From: an uncultured bacterium
GTDB taxonomy: Bacteria > Cyanobacteriota > Vampirovibrionia > Gastranaerophilales > Gastranaerophilaceae
DNA length: 10,180 nucleotides
Assembly (NCBI GenBank): GCA_937894665.1
Contig: CALAWF010000121.1
Location: 1 to 10,180 of the forward strand
Direction: 5' to 3'
Within the stretch, counting starts at the first letter, position 1. Each line of letters opens with the position of its first letter. The notes beneath the pieces were generated by a model. It did no database searches and had not been told where the DNA came from. It saw only the letters and a list, made by a program, of their open reading frames with translations. This document shows, piece after piece, positions 1-5,378 of this stretch. The position numbers and the translations under genes were made by a program.

Positions 1-134
1 GTATCAAATGCAAGAGAACTTTTTCCTGAACCTGAAACTCCGGTAAATACTACTAATTCATTTTTCGGGATTTCTAGTGATACGTTTTTTAAATTATGCT
101 CTTTAGCTCCAACTATTTTAATCTTATCTGCCAT
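1..134 (-). CDS. uvrA: UvrA, excinuclease ABC ATPase subunit (N-terminal fragment, runs off left edge)
   Basis: The first 44 codons of a gene reading leftwards, cut by the window edge. The translation starts MADKIKIVGAKEHNLKN and continues to a Walker A P-loop at residues 32-40 (G-V-S-G-S-G-K-S-S) followed by L-A-F-D. This matches the UvrA N-terminus, where an unusually early P-loop follows the conserved G-A-(x)3-H-N-L-K-N segment. UvrA is the damage-sensing ABC-type ATPase of nucleotide excision repair; it dimerises, recruits UvrB and scans DNA. Only the start of the first ATPase domain is visible, so the signature motif, zinc fingers and second ATPase lie outside. The ATG at 134-132 has no Shine-Dalgarno sequence before it, and a promoter-like -10 ends only 9 bases upstream, so the transcript may be nearly leaderless. 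The next gene (340) diverges from it. The family call is firm despite the short fragment. Confidence 0.9.
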   Translation of the reverse strand, partial: MADKIKIVGAKEHNLKNVSLEIPKNELVVFTGVSGSGKSSLAFD

Positions 135-143
135 AATACTTAT

Positions 144-172
144 ATTATTATACGAGAATAAATCATTTTCAA
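144..172 (-). promoter_or_regulatory. Candidate uvrA promoter, near-leaderless geometry
   Basis: On the minus strand, TTGAAA (172-167), a 17-base spacer and AATAAT (149-144) lie upstream of uvrA. Nine bases separate the -10 from the ATG, so initiation about 7 bases downstream of the -10 gives a leader of only 2 to 3 bases. An overlapping TATAAT (152-147) is the alternative -10, but it has no well-spaced -35. The shift between these choices moves the predicted start by only 3 bases. Confidence 0.4.
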
Positions 173-249
173 ATAAAACTTACAACGGTTCCAATTGTGC
201 GGTGAAAACATTGATTTGTAGGTCTTTTTACACAGATAAAATTTAGTGA

Positions 250-278
250 TTTACAAAATTTCAAAAAAATGGTATAAT
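250..278 (+). promoter_or_regulatory. Promoter for the 340-1014 gene (extended -10)
   Basis: TTTACA at 250-255, a 17-base spacer, and TATAAT at 273-278 preceded by TGG, which gives an extended -10. This is one of the two best promoter matches in the window. Transcription would begin near 285, leaving a leader of about 55 bases that contains the 303-340 hairpin. The element TGG-TATAAT-GTA recurs almost exactly in the promoter at 5366-5394. Confidence 0.65.
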
Positions 279-302
279 GTATCTATTCTAGCCAAAAATG
301 AG

Positions 303-340
303 TAATAAATATTTCCGAGTATGAAAGGAACTATTTATTA
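303..340 (+). promoter_or_regulatory. Leader hairpin that buries the ribosome binding site of the 340 gene
   Basis: TAATAAATA (303-311) pairs with TATTTATTA (332-340). After a single T/C mismatch (312/331), TTCC (313-316) pairs with GGAA (327-330), leaving a 10-base loop. The GGAA is the Shine-Dalgarno core (AAAGGAA, 324-330), and the last paired base is the A of the ATG. The same layout, SD in the 3' arm and ATG at its foot, occurs at 2638-2680. This may be a translational control structure or a protein-binding operator in the mRNA. The pairing is read directly from the sequence; function is inferred. Confidence 0.5.
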
Positions 341-1014
341 TGGGTAAAAAATCAAAGTATCCGGAATATTCAACCGGAACAATAACAGTAAATGGGAAAA
401 CTGTTGCATCCACAACGAGGGATAAAAATAACAATGTTGTAGGTTCCAGCTACAATATGTCAAATGCCGAAAAGAAAATATATAATTCAATTCAGAATAA
501 TTTGTATAATTCTCTGAACGGTTTGTTTGATATTACTGATGAAAATAAAAAAGAGTGGAATAAACAGTTGAATGCAATAAAAGAACAAGGTATTCAACAA
601 ATAAATGATGTTTATACTCCTATGGAAACAAATTTGAGAAATAATATTGCAAATCGTTTTGGAAATTTGGATAACTCTGTTTTCTTGGATAATTTGAATG
701 AAATAACAGATAAAAGATCTCAAGCCGTATCCGATTTAAGTAACACATTACTTTCTACTCAAAATGAGTTGTATAGTAATGAATTGAGTAATAGAATCAA
801 TAGTATTTCGTTTTTGAATAATTTGAACGCCGCAATGAATAATAATATTTTGAACTTTACAAATGCGGCAATGAATAATTCAACCTCAGGTAATAATTAT
901 AATAACAACGCTTATAATGCAACCAATTCAGGAGGACTTTGGTCAAATATGCTTCAAACCGGAAATACAATAATAAGTGCTGCAGGTACGGCTGCAAAAT
1001 TTATGAAGAAATAA
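340..1014 (+). CDS. Asn-rich 224-residue protein of unknown function, phage virion-like in style
   Basis: I do not recognise this as a named family. About one residue in five is asparagine (47 of 224). The N-terminus is basic (MGKKSKYPEYSTG) with no signal peptide. Residues about 43-165 look largely helical, with the segment ANRFGNLDNSVFLDNL (104-119) followed by a heptad-like helix. Residues 165-195 are an Asn/Ala low-complexity stretch, and the end (199-224) is a Gly/Ala-rich segment, GGLWSN to AAKFMKK, that could insert in or touch a membrane. The order (helical body with an N-R-(F/Y)-G-x-L-x-x-S-x-F motif, low-complexity linker, Gly/Ala-rich tail) recalls internal or ejection-type virion proteins of short-tailed phages. 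That is an impression from style, not a homology result. The start is fixed by AAAGGAA at 324-330. No other phage genes sit beside it, so a domesticated or stand-alone role is equally possible. Confidence 0.75.
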   Translation: MGKKSKYPEYSTGTITVNGKTVASTTRDKNNNVVGSSYNMSNAEKKIYNSIQNNLYNSLNGLFDITDENKKEWNKQLNAIKEQGIQQINDVYTPMETNLRNNIANRFGNLDNSVFLDNLNEITDKRSQAVSDLSNTLLSTQNELYSNELSNRINSISFLNNLNAAMNNNILNFTNAAMNNSTSGNNYNNNAYNATNSGGLWSNMLQTGNTIISAAGTAAKFMKK

Positions 1015-1026
1015 AAGATCATAGTG

Positions 1027-1047
1027 GTGGTGCGTTTTTCGCACCAC
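1027..1047 (+). terminator. GC-rich hairpin after the 340-1014 gene, possible terminator
   Basis: GTGGTGCG (1027-1034) pairs perfectly with CGCACCAC (1040-1047) around a TTTTT loop, 12 bases after the stop codon at 1014. It is the most GC-rich short stretch in this AT-rich intergenic region, so it stands out. No T-run follows the 3' arm, so it is not a standard intrinsic terminator. It could stabilise the 3' end of the mRNA or work with Rho. Confidence 0.4.
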
Positions 1048-1129
1048 GGCATAATTAAAGGCAAAATCCTCTTTGCTCTCTTATTAAATATATGTAAAGA
1101 AATATTACAAATCTTCTAAACATGTGAAA

Positions 1130-1166
1130 TTATCTACTATATATATACTTTATATATATAAGATAA
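1130..1166 (+). repeat. Long AT hairpin built on two (TA)5 tracts, upstream of the 1186 gene
   Basis: TTATCT (1130-1135), AC, TATATATATA (1138-1147), CTT, TATATATATA (1151-1160) and AGATAA (1161-1166) form an almost complete inverted repeat. The outer 6 bp and inner 10 bp are perfect, with a two-base AC bulge and a three-base loop. It ends 7 bases before the AAGAGG ribosome binding site of the next gene. It may lie in the 5' leader or overlap the promoter. I cannot pick a single convincing -10 here because the TA repeats give several. Confidence 0.45.
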
Positions 1167-1185
1167 CTAATAAGAGGATGAGCTT

Positions 1186-2547
1186 ATGGCACATATGTCT
1201 TTCGGTATTCAGAATGATCAAATACGCTACACACCACGTGGACCACAACAAACGAGATCTGGTGTAAATTGGAAAAGTGGTGGATGTGGACCTATTTTCC
1301 AACAGAATACTATGAATGTTACTTATGAAGCTCCTACCACTCCTTGGGATACAACTGCGGGTAAAGTTTCTCTATGGACGGGTGCTATTTCTGGTGGTTT
1401 GAGTTTCTTGGCTCGTGGTATGCAAACCTTAGGTTTAACAAAATTCCCATTCGTTCAAAGATTTGTACAATCATTTGGTAATCAATCTATGACATATCCG
1501 TCTTATGGTATGGGTGGTTACACTAATCCATTAGGTATGGGAGGATATAGTCCATATCTTGGAGGTTGTACAAATACGTATGGAATGTTGAATACAGGCA
1601 TGCAACAAACTTCAACAGCTGCTAATCCAAGTGAAGCTCAAATGTTAAAAGGTATTTATTCTCAATATAATGTAATGCCAAAAGGCGATGGTAAATATAT
1701 ATTATCCAAAGGCGATGGAACTTCTATGGAAGGGACATTTGATGAATTAGTAAAAAAATCCCAAGGTGAAACATCTCAGGGGGCAGGTACAAGTTCTACT
1801 ACATCTTCTCCGTCAACTTCATCATCAACAAATACCCCTGCTACAACTGGCAATGGTATTGCAACTCAGGCTGGAGATGCTAATTCTACACCGGCAACAA
1901 CAACTAATACAGGAAATGCTGATGGGTCAACCCCAGCAACTCATGCCGCAGATGATTCTCCTCAAGGGGTAAGTTCTGCAAGTGGTGCTAGAAAAACAGG
2001 CAATAAAGGTTCTGGAAAAGTAAATGTTCCAAGTGGCTGGTACCGTGCTGATACTCAACATGCTGAAGGTAAATACTTAAAATTAAATAAATGTAAATCT
2101 GCAACAGAAGCAATGAACAAAATTTTAAGTGGTAAAATGGATTATTTAAGTGGTACAGATAAAGAGGCTTTAGCAAAAGAACTTGCACATAATAACCCTA
2201 GTGTATTTAATAAAGATGGTTCAGTTAAAGCTAATGCCAACTGGGATAAACTAGATGTTCCAAGTGCAAAATATATTAAACAAAAATATGTAAAAAATGT
2301 TTCCTATGATTCAAATAGTGGGAAAGTAACATATTCTTCTAAAAAAGGAGGAACATATACTAATGCTTCAACGGTTTCCCGTGCCGGCGGTAAAACTATT
2401 AGAGGTAAAAATGGATACTATGTAACATTCTCCAAAGGTGTAGCTCATTATTATGACCCTAACGGGAATGAGATTAAGGATGAAAATGTCTTTAAAGGCA
2501 AATGTCCAAATATTTATGCATCTGTTCAAAAGTATATTAAAAAGTAA
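1186..2547 (+). CDS. 453-residue modular low-complexity protein with a LysM-like C-terminal segment
   Basis: No named family is recognised. Modules in order: residues 1-55 are Gly/Gln/Pro-rich with no signal peptide. Residues 60-100 hold a moderately hydrophobic helix (VSLWTGAISGGLSFLARGMQ). Residues 105-127 are a Gly/Tyr/Met repeat with GMGGY twice (108-112, 117-121). Residues 146-192 form a small folded segment containing KGDG twice. Residues 193-265 are a Ser/Thr/Ala-rich linker. Residues 283-360 run from GWYRA to NPSVFNKDGSVKANANWDKLDVPS. The latter half resembles the end of LysM-type peptidoglycan-binding repeats (N-P-x-(V/L)-x-(D/N) to L-x-(V/I)-P), but a full LysM motif is not evident. 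Residues 370-450 are Lys/Tyr/Gly-rich and probably beta. The start is supported by AAGAGG (1172-1177) 8 bases before the ATG. The architecture suggests an extended envelope or structural protein, but nothing visible directs export. It stands alone between a leader hairpin and its own terminator. Confidence 0.8.
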   Translation: MAHMSFGIQNDQIRYTPRGPQQTRSGVNWKSGGCGPIFQQNTMNVTYEAPTTPWDTTAGKVSLWTGAISGGLSFLARGMQTLGLTKFPFVQRFVQSFGNQSMTYPSYGMGGYTNPLGMGGYSPYLGGCTNTYGMLNTGMQQTSTAANPSEAQMLKGIYSQYNVMPKGDGKYILSKGDGTSMEGTFDELVKKSQGETSQGAGTSSTTSSPSTSSSTNTPATTGNGIATQAGDANSTPATTTNTGNADGSTPATHAADDSPQGVSSASGARKTGNKGSGKVNVPSGWYRADTQHAEGKYLKLNKCKSATEAMNKILSGKMDYLSGTDKEALAKELAHNNPSVFNKDGSVKANANWDKLDVPSAKYIKQKYVKNVSYDSNSGKVTYSSKKGGTYTNASTVSRAGGKTIRGKNGYYVTFSKGVAHYYDPNGNEIKDENVFKGKCPNIYASVQKYIKK

Positions 2548-2557
2548 AAAAAATACG

Positions 2558-2585
2558 AAAAGATAACTTTTATAAGTTATCTTTT
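2558..2585 (+). terminator. Intrinsic terminator-like hairpin after the 453-residue protein
   Basis: AAAAGATAACTT (2558-2569) and AAGTTATCTTTT (2574-2585) form a perfect 12-bp stem with a TTAT loop, 10 bases after the stop codon at 2547. The 3' arm ends in four T's and the 5' arm starts with four A's, so it could work in either direction. It is weak in GC (3 of 12 pairs), which lowers confidence. Confidence 0.6.
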
Positions 2586-2603
2586 CTAATATTATCTAAA
2601 ATT

Positions 2604-2632
2604 TTTACACCTAACAAATGATATATTAAAGA
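2604..2632 (+). promoter_or_regulatory. Weak candidate promoter for the 54-residue gene
   Basis: TTTACA (2604-2609), a 17-base spacer and TAAAGA (2627-2632). A second option is an extended -10, TGA-TATATT (2619-2627), without a good -35. Both put the transcript start at about 2634-2640, so the mRNA would begin almost exactly at the 2638-2680 hairpin. Confidence 0.3.
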
Positions 2633-2637
2633 ACAAT

Positions 2638-2680
2638 AAAAATACTTCCGACACTTTGAAAAAAGAAAGGAAGTATTTTT
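2638..2680 (+). promoter_or_regulatory. Perfect 12-bp hairpin abutting the ATG, burying the ribosome binding site
   Basis: AAAAATACTTCC (2638-2649) is the exact reverse complement of GGAAGTATTTTT (2669-2680), with a 19-base loop. The ATG of the 54-residue gene follows at 2681. The Shine-Dalgarno AGGAAG (2668-2673) sits in the 3' arm, so folding would hide it. The arm ending in five T's also makes it terminator-shaped. It could therefore act as a translational switch, an attenuator, or a binding site for the small protein itself. The same design is found at 303-340. Confidence 0.55.
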
Positions 2681-2845
2681 ATGGCAAAGATTATTGAAAA
2701 TGAACGTCGGATTATTAAATTATCCGTTGATGATATCTTGAATATCGTGAGAGTGTATCAACGATTGACTAGGGAAAGTTGTTGTTATGAGCATACAAGA
2801 GAACTTTTGAGTAAAAATGCAATGTTCATCCCTGAAGATGTATAG
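2681..2845 (+). CDS. 54-residue protein of unknown function
   Basis: A short complete reading frame: MAKIIENERRIIKLSVDDIL, continuing through NIVRVYQRLTRESCCYEHTR to ELLSKNAMFIPEDV. It looks like one or two amphipathic helices, with a charged start (E-R-R), a central helix at about 15-30 carrying a D-D-I-L-N-I-V core, a Cys-Cys pair at 34-35 and a hydrophobic-acidic end. There is no membrane segment or signal peptide and only two cysteines, so no zinc site is evident. Evidence that it is real: an AGGAAG ribosome binding site at ideal distance, coding-like composition, an elaborate hairpin exactly at its start, and its own intergenic space with a terminator before it and obgE after it. It is not recognised as a toxin, antitoxin or known regulator. 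It could be co-transcribed with obgE, which starts 77 bases downstream. Confidence 0.65.
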   Translation: MAKIIENERRIIKLSVDDILNIVRVYQRLTRESCCYEHTRELLSKNAMFIPEDV

Positions 2846-2872
2846 AGCTTTGTAATAAAGCATAATCAAATC

Positions 2873-2901
2873 TTTCAAAAATATTATATTCATAGTATTA
2901 T
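2873..2901 (+). promoter_or_regulatory. Candidate obgE promoter
   Basis: TTTCAA (2873-2878), a 17-base spacer and TATTAT (2896-2901). The transcript would begin near 2908, just before the AAGGA ribosome binding site at 2910-2914, giving a very short leader. Read-through from the small upstream gene is the alternative. Confidence 0.35.
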
Positions 2902-2922
2902 GAGGTAAAAAGGATTTATATT

Positions 2923-4206
2923 ATGCAATTTATAGATAAAGCAAAAATTAAAATATCATCAGGCAAAGGCGGAAATGGCGTAGTTGCTTGGCGTCGTGAA
3001 AAGTTTGTAGATAAAGGTGGTCCGGCAGGTGGTGATGGCGGAAATGGCGGTAGTGTTTACTTAATCGCCGATGAAGGGCTTTCCACTTTGTTAGACTTTA
3101 CTTACCGTTCAATTTTTAAAGCTAATAATGGTGAAAATGGTTTTAAAAAGAGTATGCACGGTAAAAGTGCTAAAGATTTGTATTTAAAAGTTCCTGTTGG
3201 TACGATTGTAAAAGATTTAAAAACAGGAAATGTAATTGCAGATTTAACCCATCATGAACAAAAGGTTCTTGTTGCAAAAGGCGGAAGAGGAGGAAGAGGT
3301 AACACTCACTTCTGTACTCCGCAAAATAGAGCTCCACAGTATTGTGAACCGGGAGAACCAGGAATTGAAAGAGATTTGCAATTAGAATTAAAATTGTTGG
3401 CAGATGTAGGACTTTTAGGTATGCCAAATGCAGGTAAGTCAACATTTATTAGTCGAGTGTCTGCTGCAAAACCTAAAATTGCAGATTATCCGTTCACAAC
3501 AATTATTCCAAATCTAGGTGTTGTTAGAAAATCAACGGGCGACGGCTATGTAATTGCCGATATTCCGGGATTAATCGAAGGTGCATCCGAAGGAGTAGGT
3601 TTAGGACATGATTTCTTAAGACACGTAGAAAGATGTCGTTTCTTGTTACATATTGTTGACGGAACGGAAGAAAATCCTATCAATAATTTTAATATTATTA
3701 ATAAAGAACTTGAAAAATATTCTGAAAAATTAGCAAAACTTCATCAGGTTGTTGCGATTAACAAAATTGATTCAATAGAACCGGAAAGACTTGAAAAGTT
3801 AAAGAAACAATTCAAAGATTTAGGTATTGAAGTCTTTTGTATTTCTGCAGTAACTGGTGAAAATTTGGATATGTTGAAACATGAACTTGAAAAAGATGTT
3901 GATTCTATCGAAAAACCTACAGTTGATGTTATTGTAGAAGAAGATTTAGAAGCTACAAACAATGACGATGGATGGTGGGAAGTTCATAAATTGAACAAAA
4001 ATACTTATCTCGTTGATGGTGGTAGAATTTTAAGAATTTCACAAGTTACAGACCCAAGAAGTACAGAACAAGTTATTCGTTTCCAAAATATTATGATTGG
4101 TATGGGTATTATGGCTGAGTTGAAACATTTAGGCGTTCAAAACGGTGATACTATTATTGTTGGTAAATTAGAGTTGGAATATTGGGACGATGAAGTTTAT
4201 AAATAA
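2923..4206 (+). CDS. obgE: Obg-family GTPase ObgE/CgtA (ribosome assembly)
   Basis: A complete Obg protein of 427 residues, the usual length for the three-domain form. Residues 1-158 are the Gly-rich Obg fold (KGGPAGGDGGNGGSV at 31-45, then GGRGGRGN at 120-127). The GTPase domain follows, with G1 GMPNAGKST (166-174), switch I FTT (191-193), G3 DIPG (213-216), G4 NKID (280-283) and G5 SAV (308-310). Residues 345-420 form the C-terminal OCT domain, including VDGGRILRISQ and the conserved G-D-T-I-I-V-G. Obg proteins bind the 50S subunit late in assembly and link GTP/ppGpp state to growth. An acidic linker (VIVEEDLE, about 337-344) precedes the OCT domain. The start is set by AAGGA 8 bases before the ATG. 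It is followed after 63 bases by the zinc-ribbon gene, which has its own promoter candidate. All GTPase motifs are intact. Confidence 0.97.
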   Translation: MQFIDKAKIKISSGKGGNGVVAWRREKFVDKGGPAGGDGGNGGSVYLIADEGLSTLLDFTYRSIFKANNGENGFKKSMHGKSAKDLYLKVPVGTIVKDLKTGNVIADLTHHEQKVLVAKGGRGGRGNTHFCTPQNRAPQYCEPGEPGIERDLQLELKLLADVGLLGMPNAGKSTFISRVSAAKPKIADYPFTTIIPNLGVVRKSTGDGYVIADIPGLIEGASEGVGLGHDFLRHVERCRFLLHIVDGTEENPINNFNIINKELEKYSEKLAKLHQVVAINKIDSIEPERLEKLKKQFKDLGIEVFCISAVTGENLDMLKHELEKDVDSIEKPTVDVIVEEDLEATNNDDGWWEVHKLNKNTYLVDGGRILRISQVTDPRSTEQVIRFQNIMIGMGIMAELKHLGVQNGDTIIVGKLELEYWDDEVYK

Positions 4207-4207
4207 C

Positions 4208-4236
4208 TTGCAAGAAGTTTTTAAAAATGATAAAAT
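4208..4236 (+). promoter_or_regulatory. Promoter for the zinc-ribbon/radical SAM pair
   Basis: TTGCAA (4208-4213), a 17-base spacer and TAAAAT (4231-4236) preceded by TGA (extended -10), beginning 2 bases after the obgE stop codon. Transcription would start near 4243, with the GAGGG ribosome binding site at 4256-4260. The layout implies the pair can be expressed independently of obgE. Confidence 0.55.
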
Positions 4237-4269
4237 TATTGAGTATAGTAGAAAAGAGGGTTAAAAATT

Positions 4270-4443
4270 ATGGCAAGACTTATTAGACCAACATGGGCTG
4301 TTAGATGTGTTCAATCAGGTTGCAAATGCTTGTTTGAAGTTGCTAAACTAGAAGATGGAAAACAACAAGAAGTTGTATGCCCAAATTGTGGTGAACATTA
4401 TGTTTATCCAATTTATGATAATGATGAAGACGAACAAAAATAA
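4270..4443 (+). CDS. 57-residue zinc-ribbon protein
   Basis: A small complete gene starting MARLIRPTWAVRCVQSGCKC and continuing to CPNCGEHYVYPIYDNDEDEQK. Cysteines at 13, 18, 20, 37 and 40, with the classic C-P-N-C-G knuckle at 37-41 and a C-x4-C pair at 13/18 (or C-x6-C at 13/20), make a single treble-clef or ribbon-type zinc site of four Cys. His43 is a spare ligand. The tail is very acidic (DNDEDEQK), and the N-terminus is basic and aromatic. GAGGG at 4256-4260 lies 9 bases before the ATG. The radical SAM gene begins 2 bases after this stop codon and has no good ribosome binding site, so the two are probably translationally coupled. That suggests a shared role, perhaps as a nucleic-acid-binding or iron-sulfur helper. 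Function is unknown; the zinc-ribbon fold is inferred from cysteine spacing. Confidence 0.8.
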   Translation: MARLIRPTWAVRCVQSGCKCLFEVAKLEDGKQQEVVCPNCGEHYVYPIYDNDEDEQK

Positions 4444-4445
4444 CA

Positions 4446-5378
4446 ATGTTTTTTAATAATTCAGACAAAAGATACAACCAATTTAGTGCATATTTGAAGA
4501 ATAAATTTGGTGCAAAAGTTTATAAAATAACGATTGATGCCGGTTTTTCTTGTCCCAATAGGGATGGTACAATATCCACTGGTGGTTGTATTTTTTGTGA
4601 TGAAGGTGGAAGTTTTTCGCAAGCACACTCTAATCTTTTGTCTATTGAAGAACAAGTTAACGTTGGAGCAAAAACTCTTCACGATAGATTCAGAGCTGAA
4701 AAATTTATGTCTTATTTTCAAGCATATACAAATACTTATAGACCGGTAAATGTGCTTGAAAAGATTTATAAATCTGCTTTAAAACATCCTGATATTGTAG
4801 GGCTTTCTATTGGGACTCGCCCGGATTGTGTAGAGAATGACAAATTAAACCTTATTTCAGATATATCAAAAGATTATTACACTTGGGTTGAGTATGGATT
4901 GCAATCTATTCATGATAAAACCTTGTTAAAGATTAACCGAGGACACGATTTTAATTGTTTCTTGGATGCTTATGAAAGAACAAAAGAACGTGGAATAAAT
5001 GTTTGTGTTCATGTGATTTTTGGACTTTGGGAAACTAGAGATGAAATTTTGCAAACAGCAGAAAAACTTGCAGAATTAAAAGTTGATGGGGTCAAAATCC
5101 ACATGCTTTGTGCTTTGAATGATACTAAACTGGCTAGACTTTATGAAAACAAAGAAATTGATTTCATGTCAGAAGAAGAATATGTTCAGCTTGTTTGTGA
5201 TTTTCTTGAAATTTTACCGCCGGAAACTACTATACATAGGCTTGCCGGTAATGGGTTGAAGAAAAATTTAATAGCTCCAAGGTGGTTGGGGGCAAAACTT
5301 GATTGTTTGAATAAAATAGATAGAGAATTTATCAAAAGAAATTCATTCCAAGGTGCGAAAAACACTTTACAAAACTAA
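4446..5378 (+). CDS. Radical SAM enzyme of the YhcC/YtqA (TIGR01212) family
   Basis: 310 residues, the normal length for this family. The 4Fe-4S motif has the family's wide spacing C-x11-C-x2-C at Cys36, Cys48 and Cys51 (FSCPNRDGT then GGCIFC), unlike the usual C-x3-C-x2-C. Other landmarks are FQAYTNTY (91-98), GLSIGTRPDC (119-128), VEYGLQS (148-154) and IHRLAGNG (263-270) followed by APRW. Where relatives typically have GLPGE, this one reads GLWET (193-197). E. coli YhcC has no settled role. The B. subtilis homologue YtqA has, to my recollection, been linked to tRNA wobble-uridine (mnm5s2U) modification, so tRNA modification is a plausible but unproven role here. The ATG is 2 bases past the zinc-ribbon stop without a clear SD, pointing to coupled translation. 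No methyltransferase partner (YtqB-like) lies beside it. Confidence 0.92.
   Translation: MFFNNSDKRYNQFSAYLKNKFGAKVYKITIDAGFSCPNRDGTISTGGCIFCDEGGSFSQAHSNLLSIEEQVNVGAKTLHDRFRAEKFMSYFQAYTNTYRPVNVLEKIYKSALKHPDIVGLSIGTRPDCVENDKLNLISDISKDYYTWVEYGLQSIHDKTLLKINRGHDFNCFLDAYERTKERGINVCVHVIFGLWETRDEILQTAEKLAELKVDGVKIHMLCALNDTKLARLYENKEIDFMSEEEYVQLVCDFLEILPPETTIHRLAGNGLKKNLIAPRWLGAKLDCLNKIDREFIKRNSFQGAKNTLQN

Noticed and set aside
135..249. Possible small RNA or small gene between uvrA and the 340 promoter
   Set aside because: Only short imperfect repeats are visible and there is no open frame with an SD; nothing supportable beyond the uvrA promoter.
487..723. Minus-strand open frame inside the 340-1014 gene
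   Set aside because: Ile/Phe-rich product typical of the antisense of an Asn/Leu-rich gene, with no ribosome binding site or promoter.
1766..1972. Plus-strand Leu/Gln-rich frame inside the Ser/Thr linker of the 453-residue protein
   Set aside because: Its composition is explained by reading ACA/TCA-type codons out of frame, and the main frame has the SD and full length.
2847..2861. GCTTT/AAAGC hairpin after the 54-residue gene
   Set aside because: Only 5 bp with no T-run; too weak to call a terminator.
3170..3445. Minus-strand open frame opposite obgE
   Set aside because: It lies fully within a highly conserved GTPase gene and has no start signals.
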